Assembly (NCBI GenBank): GCA_944391485.1
Contig: CALXTQ010000021.1
Coordinates: 1 to 64,000, forward strand
Direction of reading: 5' to 3'
From: an uncultured Alphaproteobacteria bacterium
Lineage (GTDB): Bacteria > Pseudomonadota > Alphaproteobacteria > RF32 > CAG-239
Length of the DNA: 64,000 nucleotides
The notes below the pieces were generated by a model. It worked only from the letters and a program-made list of their open reading frames with translations, was not told where the DNA came from and made no database searches. Numbering within the stretch: position 1 is the stretch's first letter; each line of letters opens with the position of its first letter. Positions 43,397-52,363 of the stretch are shown here, piece by piece. Made by a program: the position numbers and the translations under genes.

Positions 43397-46053
43397 CAGG
43401 CTGCCTTTCCCTGTTTTTCTTCCTTGTTGCTTTGTTCATTGCTGTTGGCACTGGATGTAGTGTCTTCATGGCTGTTATACAAGATAACGGCTTCAGATTT
43501 TTCCTTAGGCTTTTCAGGGGTGTTTTCCTGACTGTTGTTGTAACGCTCGCGTCCTCTGCGGTCTCCGCGGCGCCCTCTGCGATCGTTGCGGTTTCTGCGG
43601 TCGCGGCGTCTGTCTCTGCGGCGGGACCCTTCGTTTGTTTCTTCGGAGTTTTCTCCTTCGGCCTCTTCGGAAATAGCTCCGCTTTCTTCCTCTTTAGCTT
43701 CCGGAACAAACTGAGACTGAATCTCTGCCTTGGTCTCGGATTTTTTGTCTTCCTCAGGAGTATTGGCCTTAATGTTTTTTATCCGTTCGATTTTGGAATC
43801 CGCGACATTGGTAATGCTGCTGTCAGCCGAAACGACGATGCACATTTTGTATTTCTGTTCAAGTTCCACGAGGGTCTGGCGCTTCTGGTTCAGAAGATAA
43901 AGCGCCACTTCGGCCGGAACCGTAACGTTAATCCGGGACGAACGGTTTTTGATCCCTTCTTCCTCAATATTGCGCAAAATCATAACCGCCGACGATTCCA
44001 CCGTGCGGATAACGCCTTGTCCGTGGCAGTGCGGGCAGGTTTGATAATTGCTTTCCATAAAGGACGAATGCATTCTCTGCCGCGAGATTTCCAATAGGCC
44101 GAAACAGCTCATTTTGGCGATCTGGACTCTGGCTCTGTCTTTTTTCATGGCTTCTTTCATGCGTTTTTCAACGGCATGATTATTCTGCGGTTCTTCCATG
44201 TCAATGAAGTCGACGACGATCAGACCGGCCAGATTGCGCATGCGTAACTGCTTTGCAATCTCGTCCGCCGCCTCCAGATTCGTTTTAAGAGCGGTCTCTT
44301 CAAGATCTTTTTCTTTAGTGGCCCGACCCGAGTTAACGTCAATGGAGACCAGAGCTTCTGTTGGGTTGATAACAAGATATCCGCCGGATTCAAGCTGAAC
44401 GTTGCAGTCATGCAGCTTATCCAGCTGCCCTTCGACCTGAAATCTCTGAAACAGCGGAATATCGTCCTTTTTGCAGGATTTTATTTTTTTCAGGTTATGC
44501 GGCGACAGGATTTTGACAAAGTCTCTGGCCATTCTGTAGGCGTTTTCGCCGTCGACGATAATTTCAGAGATATCTTTGGTATACATGTCGCGCAAAGCGC
44601 GCTTAATCAGGTTGCCTTCTTCGTGAATAAGAGCGGGCGCCTGCGTCTGCAGCGCAGAAATTCTGATCTGGTTCCAGCTGCGGATGAGATAATTATAGTC
44701 GCGGACAATGTCGGCTTTTGTTTTGTCCTCGCCGGCGGTTCGGACAATCATCGACATTTCGCTGGTCAGAGGCAGTTCTCTGACAATGGCTTTCAGCCGT
44801 TTGCGGTCGGCGGCATTAGTAATTTTGCGGGAGACGCCGCCGCTTTTAATGCGGTTTGGCATCAGCACACAGTATCTACCGGCCAGAGACAGATAAGTCG
44901 TCAGGGCGGCGCCTTTGTTGCCGCGTTCTTCTTTGACAATCTGAACTAGCAGGATCTGCCCTTCCTTGATAACATCCTGAATACTGCTGCGATGATACAG
45001 TTTTCTGACCTTCAACAGCTTTTTCTGCAGTTCGAAGTCATATTCGCTGTCATCGTCCTCGTCCTCGGCGTCAAAATCTTCCTCATTATTGTAATTGGTA
45101 TTTTTGGCGATGATTTCGACATCATCTTCGTTGTCGGATCCGACTTCTTCGCTGATGCTGTCGTTTTCTGTTCCCGAAGATTCGGACAAAACTTTCAATT
45201 CGTCTTTTGTTTCTGCTTTTTCTTTTTGTTTGCGGAAGCGCTTTTTAATGATTCTCTTTTTCTGCGGTTTTCCTTCTTCTTTGGCAGATTCAGAAACAAC
45301 CGGCGCATCGGCGGAAGCCGTTTCCTCACTGTTTCCGGCAGCGGGGGATTCATTCTCCGTTTCAGAGATATTTTCCAAGGCTGCGGCCGTGTTTTCCGCA
45401 GTCAGGGCTTCTTGCCGTTTTGTGGCCCGTTTATCCGAATTTCTGGATTTTTTTCGCTGCAGAGTCTTTTCATTTTTTGTCGGTGTCTGATCCTGCTGCG
45501 AAATTTGACTGTCGCCTGCCGCGATTTCCTGGTCCCGGGAGGCGGATTCGTCAACAGACGAAGAGGCTTCCTGATTCATGTTCTGGTTATCTTCATCCTG
45601 AGCTTCTTCCTGTCCCGGAACCTGTTCGTTCGCCGCGAGCCTTTCTTCTTCGGCTTTTGCTTCCAGGGCTCTTTGTCTTTCGGCTTCGGCTCTGGCCTGC
45701 CGCTCGGCTCTTAACCTCTCGCGCTGTTCTTCGCGCTCTTTCAGCGCCTGTTTTTTGTTTTCGATAATCTCGTCGACTTCGCGCTCGACTTCGGCCAGCT
45801 CTTCCTCGGAGACATTATAATAATCGGGGTGAATTTCCCCAAAAGCGAGAAAACCATGCTTGTTGCCGCCGTAATCGACAAACGCCGCCTGCAGCGACGG
45901 TTCGATTCTCATAACTTTTCCGATATAGATATTGCCTTTGATTTGTTTTCTGCTGCTCGATTCGAACTCGACATCTTCAACTTTGTTACCGTTTACTACC
46001 ACGACCCGGGTTTCTTCGGGACGGGTGTCGTCAATTAACATTCTTTTGGTCAT
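43375..46053 (-). CDS. rne: ribonuclease E
   Basis: Endoribonuclease at the centre of mRNA decay and rRNA maturation, 892 residues. S1 domain at the N-terminus (KGNIYIGKVMRIEPSLQAAF) is split by a long acidic/charged insertion (about residues 85-360), common in Alphaproteobacteria. The catalytic DNase-like part has both metal aspartates in SIDVNSGRATKEKD and VVDFIDMEE, and the zinc link is CPHCHGQG. The C-terminal tail is arginine-rich (RRRDRRRDRRNRNDRRGRRG), a probable RNA-binding/degradosome scaffold, ending in a short KAAWWRKLIG motif. Long leader upstream. Confidence 0.95.
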   Translation of the reverse strand: MTKRMLIDDTRPEETRVVVVNGNKVEDVEFESSSRKQIKGNIYIGKVMRIEPSLQAAFVDYGGNKHGFLAFGEIHPDYYNVSEEELAEVEREVDEIIENKKQALKEREEQRERLRAERQARAEAERQRALEAKAEEERLAANEQVPGQEEAQDEDNQNMNQEASSSVDESASRDQEIAAGDSQISQQDQTPTKNEKTLQRKKSRNSDKRATKRQEALTAENTAAALENISETENESPAAGNSEETASADAPVVSESAKEEGKPQKKRIIKKRFRKQKEKAETKDELKVLSESSGTENDSISEEVGSDNEDDVEIIAKNTNYNNEEDFDAEDEDDDSEYDFELQKKLLKVRKLYHRSSIQDVIKEGQILLVQIVKEERGNKGAALTTYLSLAGRYCVLMPNRIKSGGVSRKITNAADRKRLKAIVRELPLTSEMSMIVRTAGEDKTKADIVRDYNYLIRSWNQIRISALQTQAPALIHEEGNLIKRALRDMYTKDISEIIVDGENAYRMARDFVKILSPHNLKKIKSCKKDDIPLFQRFQVEGQLDKLHDCNVQLESGGYLVINPTEALVSIDVNSGRATKEKDLEETALKTNLEAADEIAKQLRMRNLAGLIVVDFIDMEEPQNNHAVEKRMKEAMKKDRARVQIAKMSCFGLLEISRQRMHSSFMESNYQTCPHCHGQGVIRTVESSAVMILRNIEEEGIKNRSSRINVTVPAEVALYLLNQKRQTLVELEQKYKMCIVVSADSSITNVADSKIERIKNIKANTPEEDKKSETKAEIQSQFVPEAKEEESGAISEEAEGENSEETNEGSRRRDRRRDRRNRNDRRGRRGDRRGRERYNNSQENTPEKPKEKSEAVILYNSHEDTTSSANSNEQSNKEEKQGKAAWWRKLIG

Positions 46054-46576
46054 AAACTGTTAAACTCCGCGTTCATCTGCCCGCTGGGCAGAAAAATTAT
46101 ACTTCAAGCCGGGGAGTATCCTGAGAAAATATATTTTACCAAAACATTCGGTGCCGCCCGGACGGCCATGCACCTCAGATTATTTTGCAAAAGCTTCGTC
46201 TAATGAAGCTTTGTCTTTATAAACTCTCTCTTCGTCGGACCGGCAAATTTTTCAAACTCTGTTCATCTGCAGCCGGAATCCGGGACCTCGTCCAGCAAAA
46301 ACCTTTTCTTTTCGATTGCATAAAAGCTCGTCTTTCCCAGTGAAACAACGGCGGTACCAAAATTAGGTCTTGAAATTATGCATAAAGTCCTATAAAGAAA
46401 ACCTAATGCCGATACATAAAAATTCATGCAATTCTTCGTTAGAATATACGATTTGATTTAAAACACAATATGAAAATTTTAAGCATGATTAAGTTTTTTT
46501 GCTTCGGTTTTTAAGAGATTGGTAATAAGTGTTTTTTATAATCCAAATAATAGGGTAATTGGGTTAGAGTATCGGG
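46054..46576. promoter_or_regulatory. long divergent intergenic region between rne and the amidase gene
   Basis: About 520 bases with no gene on either strand. It must hold the promoters of rne and the amidase. The rne side contains several short stems (for example GCCCGCTGGGC just upstream of the ATG, and AAGCTTCGTCTAATGAAGCTT near 46190-46212), consistent with a structured rne 5' leader such as those through which RNase E autoregulates in other bacteria. That role is inferred. Confidence 0.5.
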
Positions 46577-47830
46577 ATGAAAGCTGTATTGAAAGAATTT
46601 TGCCGTTTTTTCATGCACGGATTTTACGCCGGAGCTGTTTTTCTGTCTGTCCTTGCGCTGTTTTGCTTGGCGTCGTTCGAAGCGGGCGCAGCCGGCATTG
46701 GTTCCATGCGCATCGGGCAGGGCGTGGGCAATGTCCGCATCGTTTTTGATGCCGACAGCAGCTTCAGTTATAAGGTTTTTCTGCTCGGCAGCCCCAAAAG
46801 ACTGGTTATCGACACTTACGACATCAACGTCAGCCCGAAAATCGAAAAATACAACGACAAAAACAACCTTGTGTCTCAAACGCGTCTTGGTAAGGTCGGC
46901 GGCAATGGCACGCGGATCGTTTTTGATCTGAAAAAGCCTGCCGTTGTTAAAAAGGCGTTCATGCTGCCGCCGCAGTCAAACTTCGGCTGGCGCTTTGTCG
47001 TGGATGTCGCTTTGGCCTCCGAACGCGAATTTTCCGCCAAACTGGGCAATGATTATGCCTTTACCAATGACAGCAGCCCCGCCGGAAAATATGCCACCAA
47101 GACTTCTCCTGTCAAAAAGGCGGCCAAAAGAAACGACGCCAAAAAAATAATTGTTCTGGACCCGGGGCACGGCGGCCGCGATCCAGGAGCAATCGGCTAT
47201 TCCGGAGTTTACGAAAAGAACATAACGCTGGCGATGGCCAAGGAAATGAAAAAGATTCTCGAAAAAGAAGGTTATAAAGTGCATCTGACGCGCAGCACCG
47301 ATATTTTTATTCCCTTGCGCGAAAGAGTAAAAATCGCGCGTCGGCATAAGGCGGACCTGTTCTTGTCCATTCATGCGGACAGCGCGGTAAATCGCAGCGC
47401 CAAGGGGCTTTCCGTTTATACATTGTCTGAAAAGGCTTCGGACAAAGAAGCTGCGGCGCTTGCCGAGCGTGAAAACAAAGCCGATGTGATCGGCGGTCTT
47501 AATCTGGTGGAACACTCCAAAGAAGTTTCCGATATTCTGATTAACTTGGCCCAGCGGGAAAGCATGAACCGTTCTTCCGAGTTTGCGACGTTTATGGTTC
47601 AGGAAATGCGCAAGTCAGTGCGTCTTGTTGACAACACCCATCGGTTCGCTGGATTTGCGGTGCTGAAAGCGCCCGATATTCCGTCCGTTCTGCTGGAAAT
47701 GGGATATTTGTCAAACCGGACGGAAGAGCGTCTTCTCAAACAGCAGAGCTACCGGAAAAAACTTGCCGTTTCAACCAGCAAGGCCGTAAACAAGTTTTTT
47801 GACAATATGCAGCACGCCTCGATTTTTTAG
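46577..47830 (+). CDS. N-acetylmuramoyl-L-alanine amidase, AmiC/AmiB type
   Basis: Periplasmic zinc amidase that cuts septal peptidoglycan so daughter cells separate. 417 residues: signal anchor (FLSVLALFCLASFEAGA), AMIN septum-targeting domain (about 35-135, GNVRIVFDADSSFSYKVFLL), linker, and Amidase_3 domain (about 190-410). Ligands and catalytic residues appear in LDPGHGGRDPGA, YEKNI, SIHAD and LLEMGYLSN. An inserted helix region (EKASDKEAAALAERENKADV) resembles the autoinhibitory helix of EnvC/NlpD-activated amidases. Followed by PBP1A. Confidence 0.93.
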   Translation: MKAVLKEFCRFFMHGFYAGAVFLSVLALFCLASFEAGAAGIGSMRIGQGVGNVRIVFDADSSFSYKVFLLGSPKRLVIDTYDINVSPKIEKYNDKNNLVSQTRLGKVGGNGTRIVFDLKKPAVVKKAFMLPPQSNFGWRFVVDVALASEREFSAKLGNDYAFTNDSSPAGKYATKTSPVKKAAKRNDAKKIIVLDPGHGGRDPGAIGYSGVYEKNITLAMAKEMKKILEKEGYKVHLTRSTDIFIPLRERVKIARRHKADLFLSIHADSAVNRSAKGLSVYTLSEKASDKEAAALAERENKADVIGGLNLVEHSKEVSDILINLAQRESMNRSSEFATFMVQEMRKSVRLVDNTHRFAGFAVLKAPDIPSVLLEMGYLSNRTEERLLKQQSYRKKLAVSTSKAVNKFFDNMQHASIF

Positions 47831-47949
47831 GTATTAAGCTGTAAAAGCCAAAATTATTAAAAAAAGTGAAATTTTGCTGTTATATTATAACAAATTGTTA
47901 TAGATTGCAGATAACGAAAATTTTTAAATAAGTTTACGGATGTTTTTTT

Positions 47950-50412
47950 ATGTTTAAAACACTGTCCTCTCTGATCAGTACCTTTTTCTTTTTTGCCGTG
48001 ATTGCCGTCGTCGTGGTCATCAGCAGCCTGTGGAAATATGCCGGAGAACTGCCGGATTATCATCAGTTGGAAAAGTACGAGCCTCCCGTAACCACGCGTC
48101 TGTTTGCCGGCGATGGTCAGCTGCTTATGGAATATGCCACAGAAAAAAGGCTTTTCGTTCCGGTTGATAAAATACCCGACCTGGTCAAAAACGCCTTTAT
48201 CGCGGCCGAAGACAAAAAATTTTATTCTCATGGCGGCATTGATTATGTGGGAATTGTGCGCGCCCTGATCGGCAATATCAAAAACTTCGGTTCCGGCCGC
48301 CGCCCGGCGGGAGCTTCCACAATCACCCAGCAGGTGGCGAAAAACTTTCTGTTAAGCTCGGAACTCTCCTATACCAGAAAAATCAAGGAAGCTATTCTGG
48401 CCACCAGAATAGAGGATGCTTTTTCCAAGGACCATATTCTGGAGCTTTATCTGAATGAAATTTACCTCGGCAACCGTTCTTACGGTGTGGCAGCAGCGGC
48501 GCTGAACTATTTCAATAAGTCGCTGAACGAGCTGACACTGGAGGAGGCGGCTTATCTGGCGGCTTTGCCCAAAGGGCCGAATAACTATCATCCCAAAAAG
48601 AAATATGAAGCGGCTGTCGGCCGCCGCAACTGGGTCATCGACAGAATGGTCGAGGACGGATACGTTTCCGCGGAAGACGGCCTTGCCGCCAAGGAAAAAC
48701 CTTTGGTAACGGTTGACCGCAGCAGCGGCTTTTTGAAAGATTCGGAGTATTTCAGCGAAGAAGTGCGCCGCGAAATCAGCGACCAGTTCGGCAATGATGC
48801 GCTTTATGAGGGAGGCCTTATTGTCCGGACAACGCTGGACCCGAAGCTGCAGACAATCGCGACCCGGGTTTTTCATAACGAAGTACAGAATTATGACAGC
48901 CGCCACGGCTGGCGCGGTCCCGTTGCCAATATCGAGCTGACGGACAAATACGAAGACGAACTGGCCAAAATAAAAATGCCCGATGGCGCCGACGACGAAT
49001 GGGAAAAAGCCGTCGTGCTGGAAGTAAGAAAAGACAAGGCGGTTATAGAAACGGCGGCTGAAGAGCGCGGCGAAATTCCTCTGGCGCTGTTGGGCTGGGC
49101 CAGAAAAAATCTTAAAAACCAGGATGTTGGCGGGATACCGAAATCCGTATCCGAGGTTTTGAAAAAAGGCGATGTTGTTTTTGTGGAAAAAGCTGCGGAA
49201 AAGGAGATCAAATCCAAAAAGCTTGCCGAAAATGCCTATCATTTGCGGCAGGTGCCGAATGTCGAGGGCGCTCTGATCGCCATGGATCCCCATACCGGCA
49301 GGGTTTTGGCTGTCGTCGGCGGTTATTCTTTCAAAAAGTCGCAGTTTAATCGGGCCACGCAGGCGCGGCGCCAGACAGGTTCCGCTTTCAAGCCTTTCGT
49401 ATATCTGACGGCGCTTGAAAACGGGTATTCTCCGACGGATCTGATTCTGGACGCGCCTTTTGTGCTTGATCAGGGAGCCGGGCTGCCGAAATGGAAACCT
49501 GTCAACTATTCAAAGCGTTTTTACGGGTTGATGACGCTGCGTCAGGGAATTGAAAAATCCCGTAACCTGATGACGGTCAGGCTTGCTCAGGATGTTGGCA
49601 TGGACAAGATCTCCGAAATGGCCCGCAAAATCGGAGTAAACGATAATCTTCCCAAGCTTCTTTCCATGTCTCTGGGGGCAGGAGATACCCGGCTGATAGA
49701 CATGGCCAGTGCTTACTCCGTTATTGTTAACGGCGGCAAAAAGGTTTCGCCTTACTTTATCGAAAGAATACAGAACCGCAACGGCAAAACGATTTTGAAG
49801 CAGGATAAACGCAGTTGCGAAAACTGCAATGCGGATAAATGGGACAATCAGGATATTCCGGATCTGAAAGACGCGCGGGAACAGATTGTTGATCCGATGT
49901 CGGCCTATCAGATGACGAGTATTCTTGAGGGTGTGGCCATCCGCGGCACCGGCGCGCGGCTGCGCTATCTGAAAAAGCACTTGGCCGGCAAGACCGGAAC
50001 ATCCAATCAGAACAAGGACGGCTGGTTCATGGGCTTTTCGCCGGATTTGGTTGTTGGAGTCTACATGGGGTTTGATGAACCCAGAACGCTGGGCCGCCGC
50101 GAAACCGGCGCCGCGGTAGCTCTTCCCGTTTTTTACAATTTTATGAAAGAAGCCCTGGCCAATCAGGCGGACATTCCGTTCCGTATTCCTAACGGAATAA
50201 AACTTGTCCGGATAAATCATCAGACAGGAAAACCTGCGGTGCCGACAGACACGGCGGTTATTCTGGAAGCCCTGAAGCCGGATTTTGATTTTGACAAGAA
50301 CCGCCAGAAGGTTATCGGCAGTGACGGCGGCGAAGCGGAGAGCGGAGAACAGGGAGCCCTGTTTGACAGTGCCGACGAAAATGAGGATTTTCAGTTGGGA
50401 ACACAATATTAG
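47950..50412 (+). CDS. mrcA: penicillin-binding protein 1A (bifunctional)
   Basis: Class A PBP polymerising and cross-linking peptidoglycan. 820 residues: N-terminal membrane anchor (TFFFFAVIAVVVVISSL). Glycosyltransferase domain with AEDKKFYSHGGIDYVGI and GASTITQQVAKNF. An OB-like insert follows. Transpeptidase domain with catalytic serine in TGSAFKPF (SxxK), KSRN, and KTGTSNQNKDGWFMG. An acidic tail ends the protein. Typical alphaproteobacterial pairing with an upstream amidase and downstream prfB. Confidence 0.95.
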   Translation: MFKTLSSLISTFFFFAVIAVVVVISSLWKYAGELPDYHQLEKYEPPVTTRLFAGDGQLLMEYATEKRLFVPVDKIPDLVKNAFIAAEDKKFYSHGGIDYVGIVRALIGNIKNFGSGRRPAGASTITQQVAKNFLLSSELSYTRKIKEAILATRIEDAFSKDHILELYLNEIYLGNRSYGVAAAALNYFNKSLNELTLEEAAYLAALPKGPNNYHPKKKYEAAVGRRNWVIDRMVEDGYVSAEDGLAAKEKPLVTVDRSSGFLKDSEYFSEEVRREISDQFGNDALYEGGLIVRTTLDPKLQTIATRVFHNEVQNYDSRHGWRGPVANIELTDKYEDELAKIKMPDGADDEWEKAVVLEVRKDKAVIETAAEERGEIPLALLGWARKNLKNQDVGGIPKSVSEVLKKGDVVFVEKAAEKEIKSKKLAENAYHLRQVPNVEGALIAMDPHTGRVLAVVGGYSFKKSQFNRATQARRQTGSAFKPFVYLTALENGYSPTDLILDAPFVLDQGAGLPKWKPVNYSKRFYGLMTLRQGIEKSRNLMTVRLAQDVGMDKISEMARKIGVNDNLPKLLSMSLGAGDTRLIDMASAYSVIVNGGKKVSPYFIERIQNRNGKTILKQDKRSCENCNADKWDNQDIPDLKDAREQIVDPMSAYQMTSILEGVAIRGTGARLRYLKKHLAGKTGTSNQNKDGWFMGFSPDLVVGVYMGFDEPRTLGRRETGAAVALPVFYNFMKEALANQADIPFRIPNGIKLVRINHQTGKPAVPTDTAVILEALKPDFDFDKNRQKVIGSDGGEAESGEQGALFDSADENEDFQLGTQY

Positions 50413-50423
50413 GATTAAGATAA

Positions 50424-51522
50424 ATGCGTGCAGAACTTTTTGATTTAACTGAAGAAATTAAGCATTCTCTGGAATTGCTGAGGAGGTCTCTTTGACTATG
50501 ACAATGCGTTGATACGGCTTGATGAGCTGAATGCCTTGTCGGAGAATCCGAAGCTTTGGGATGATGCGGAAAAAGCTCAGAAACTGATGAGCGAAAAAAA
50601 CAATCTCGAATATTCTCTGAATAATTATAAGGACATGGAAACTTCGCTTTCCGATTTGACGGCTTTGGCGGAGCTTGCTGAAGAGGAAGAGGATGAAGAG
50701 GTTTTGGCCGATGTCGCCAAACAATTGGAAGAGCTGAAAGCCAAAACCAAACTGGGCGAGCTTGAGGCGCTGCTTTCCGGCGAAGTAGACGGCAACGACG
50801 CCTATCTGGAAGTCCATGCCGGCAGCGGCGGAACCGAGGCGCAGGATTGGGCGGAAATGCTCCTGCGGATGTATACCCGCTGGGCGGAGGCGCATCATTA
50901 TAAGGTTGAATATGTTGAGGAGACGGAAGGAGACGTTGCCGGCATCAAGTCCGTAACCGTAAAGATTTCCGGACATAACGCTTACGGATGGCTGAAATCC
51001 GAAACCGGCGTTCACCGGCTGGTGCGTATTTCTCCGTTTGACAGCGCCGGCCGCCGTCATACCAGTTTTGCGTCGGTCGGAGTTTATCCGGTAATCAATG
51101 ACGAAATACAGATTGAAATTAACGAAGCCGACTGTCGCGTGGATACATACCGGGCATCGGGCGCCGGCGGACAGCACATTAACAAAACCGATTCTGCCGT
51201 GCGTATAACTCACATTCCCACCGGCATTGTCGTTCAGTGCCAGAGCCAGCGTTCCCAGTTCCAAAACCGCGAAAGCGCCTGGAATATGCTGAAAGCCCGA
51301 CTTTATGAAATGGAGCTGAAAAAACGCGAGGCCGAGGCGCAGGGTATTCGCGACGCTCAGGGTGACAACGGCTGGGGATACCAGATTCGTTCCTATGTCC
51401 TGCAGCCGTACAAAATGGTCAAGGATCTGCGGACGGAAGTCGAAACGTCGGACTGTCGCGCGGTTCTGGACGGCGACATTGATCTGTTTCTTCAGGCATC
51501 ACTGGCAAATAAGGTAGGTTAG
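50424..51522 (+). CDS. prfB: peptide chain release factor 2 (programmed +1 frameshift)
   Basis: Terminates translation at UGA and UAA. Frame 0 starts at ATG 50424 and runs 23 codons to a TGA at 50493. The main frame continues in +1 after CTT (50490-50492), giving about 365 residues. The internal AGGAGG, one codon, then CTT-TGA-C reproduces the classic autoregulatory site. Downstream are the stop-recognition SPF motif ([14 protein letters not shown]) and the catalytic GGQ ([15 protein letters not shown]). Written as one CDS with a slip; no sequencing error is implied. Confidence 0.96.
50481..50496 (+). promoter_or_regulatory. prfB +1 frameshift signal
   Basis: AGGAGG (internal Shine-Dalgarno-like), TCT spacer, slippery CTT, in-frame TGA and C. 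When RF2 is scarce the ribosome pauses at the weak UGAC stop and slips forward, so RF2 controls its own level. Confidence 0.95.
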
Positions 51523-51523
51523 C

Positions 51524-52363
51524 ATGAAAAAGTTTTTGAAATATTTTTTGGCTGCGGCGGCGTTGGTTTACGCTTTTGTCTGCGCTCTGTTTTATTTTGT
51601 TCCGCAGAAGCTGTTTTATAATCCGACCAAAAGCATGTCCAAGCTGGAAAATGCCCGCTATTATGGGTATCAGGCCGAACAGCTGGAATATGAAGCGGCG
51701 GACGGGACAAAACTTTTTGCCTGGTTTACCAGACCGGAACCGGGGCGGGACATAATCGTGTTTATGCACGGAAATTCTTATAATATTGAAGCCTTTTATC
51801 ATAAAATGATTCCGTTCAAAGAAGCGGGATATGGCACGCTGATGCCGGAATACCGCGGTTTTGGCGGCGTGGACGGCAAAATTACCCAGCAGAATCTGGA
51901 GGCGGACGCTATTGCCGCCGTTAATAAGCTCTGGGAGATGGGATATCTGCATAACCGGATTATTATTTATGGGATGTCTCTCGGCTCCCATATGGCTGTC
52001 AACACGGTTTACGAGCTGCAGAAAAGGCAGCCGTTCGCCGGGCTTGTTCTGGAGGTTCCGTTTGATAGTCTGGTCAATGTCGTCAAAGATATTGTTCCCG
52101 TTCCCATGCCGTTGTCTTTTCTCATGGCGGATCATTACGACAATCTGGAGATGATAGACAAGATAGACGCGCCGGTTCTGATTATGGGCGGGGAAAAAGA
52201 CGCTCTGGTTCCCGTCGGGTTGGCAAAAAATTTGTACGAGCATGCTAAACAACCCAAAAAAATGATTATTTATAGCAACGGAGAACACAACAATTTATAT
52301 AATTTCCGCAATTATAACGATGTAATGCTGTGGTTGGAGGGAAATGAAAAAGGTATCCAATAG
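51524..52363 (+). CDS. membrane-anchored alpha/beta hydrolase (BEM46-like)
   Basis: A 279-residue serine hydrolase with an N-terminal membrane helix (YFLAAAALVYAFVCALFYFV). Oxyanion region VFMHGNSYN, EYRGFGG motif, nucleophile elbow YGMSLGSH (Ser about 152), acid in VLIMGGEKDALVP and final catalytic His in NGEHNNL. Resembles the BEM46/ABHD13 group of uncharacterised membrane-tethered hydrolases. Starts one base after prfB and overlaps the next gene by 20 bases. Confidence 0.85.
   Translation: MKKFLKYFLAAAALVYAFVCALFYFVPQKLFYNPTKSMSKLENARYYGYQAEQLEYEAADGTKLFAWFTRPEPGRDIIVFMHGNSYNIEAFYHKMIPFKEAGYGTLMPEYRGFGGVDGKITQQNLEADAIAAVNKLWEMGYLHNRIIIYGMSLGSHMAVNTVYELQKRQPFAGLVLEVPFDSLVNVVKDIVPVPMPLSFLMADHYDNLEMIDKIDAPVLIMGGEKDALVPVGLAKNLYEHAKQPKKMIIYSNGEHNNLYNFRNYNDVMLWLEGNEKGIQ

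Noticed and set aside
43339..45767. Long plus-strand frames opposite rne
   Set aside because: They are complements of rne's repetitive charged codons; translations are low-complexity Phe/Ser/Leu-rich and lack start signals.
50424..50508. prfB as a pseudogene broken by an in-frame TGA
   Set aside because: The stop sits in the exact AGGAGG-N3-CTT-TGA-C context of the known programmed frameshift, and the rest of the gene is intact.
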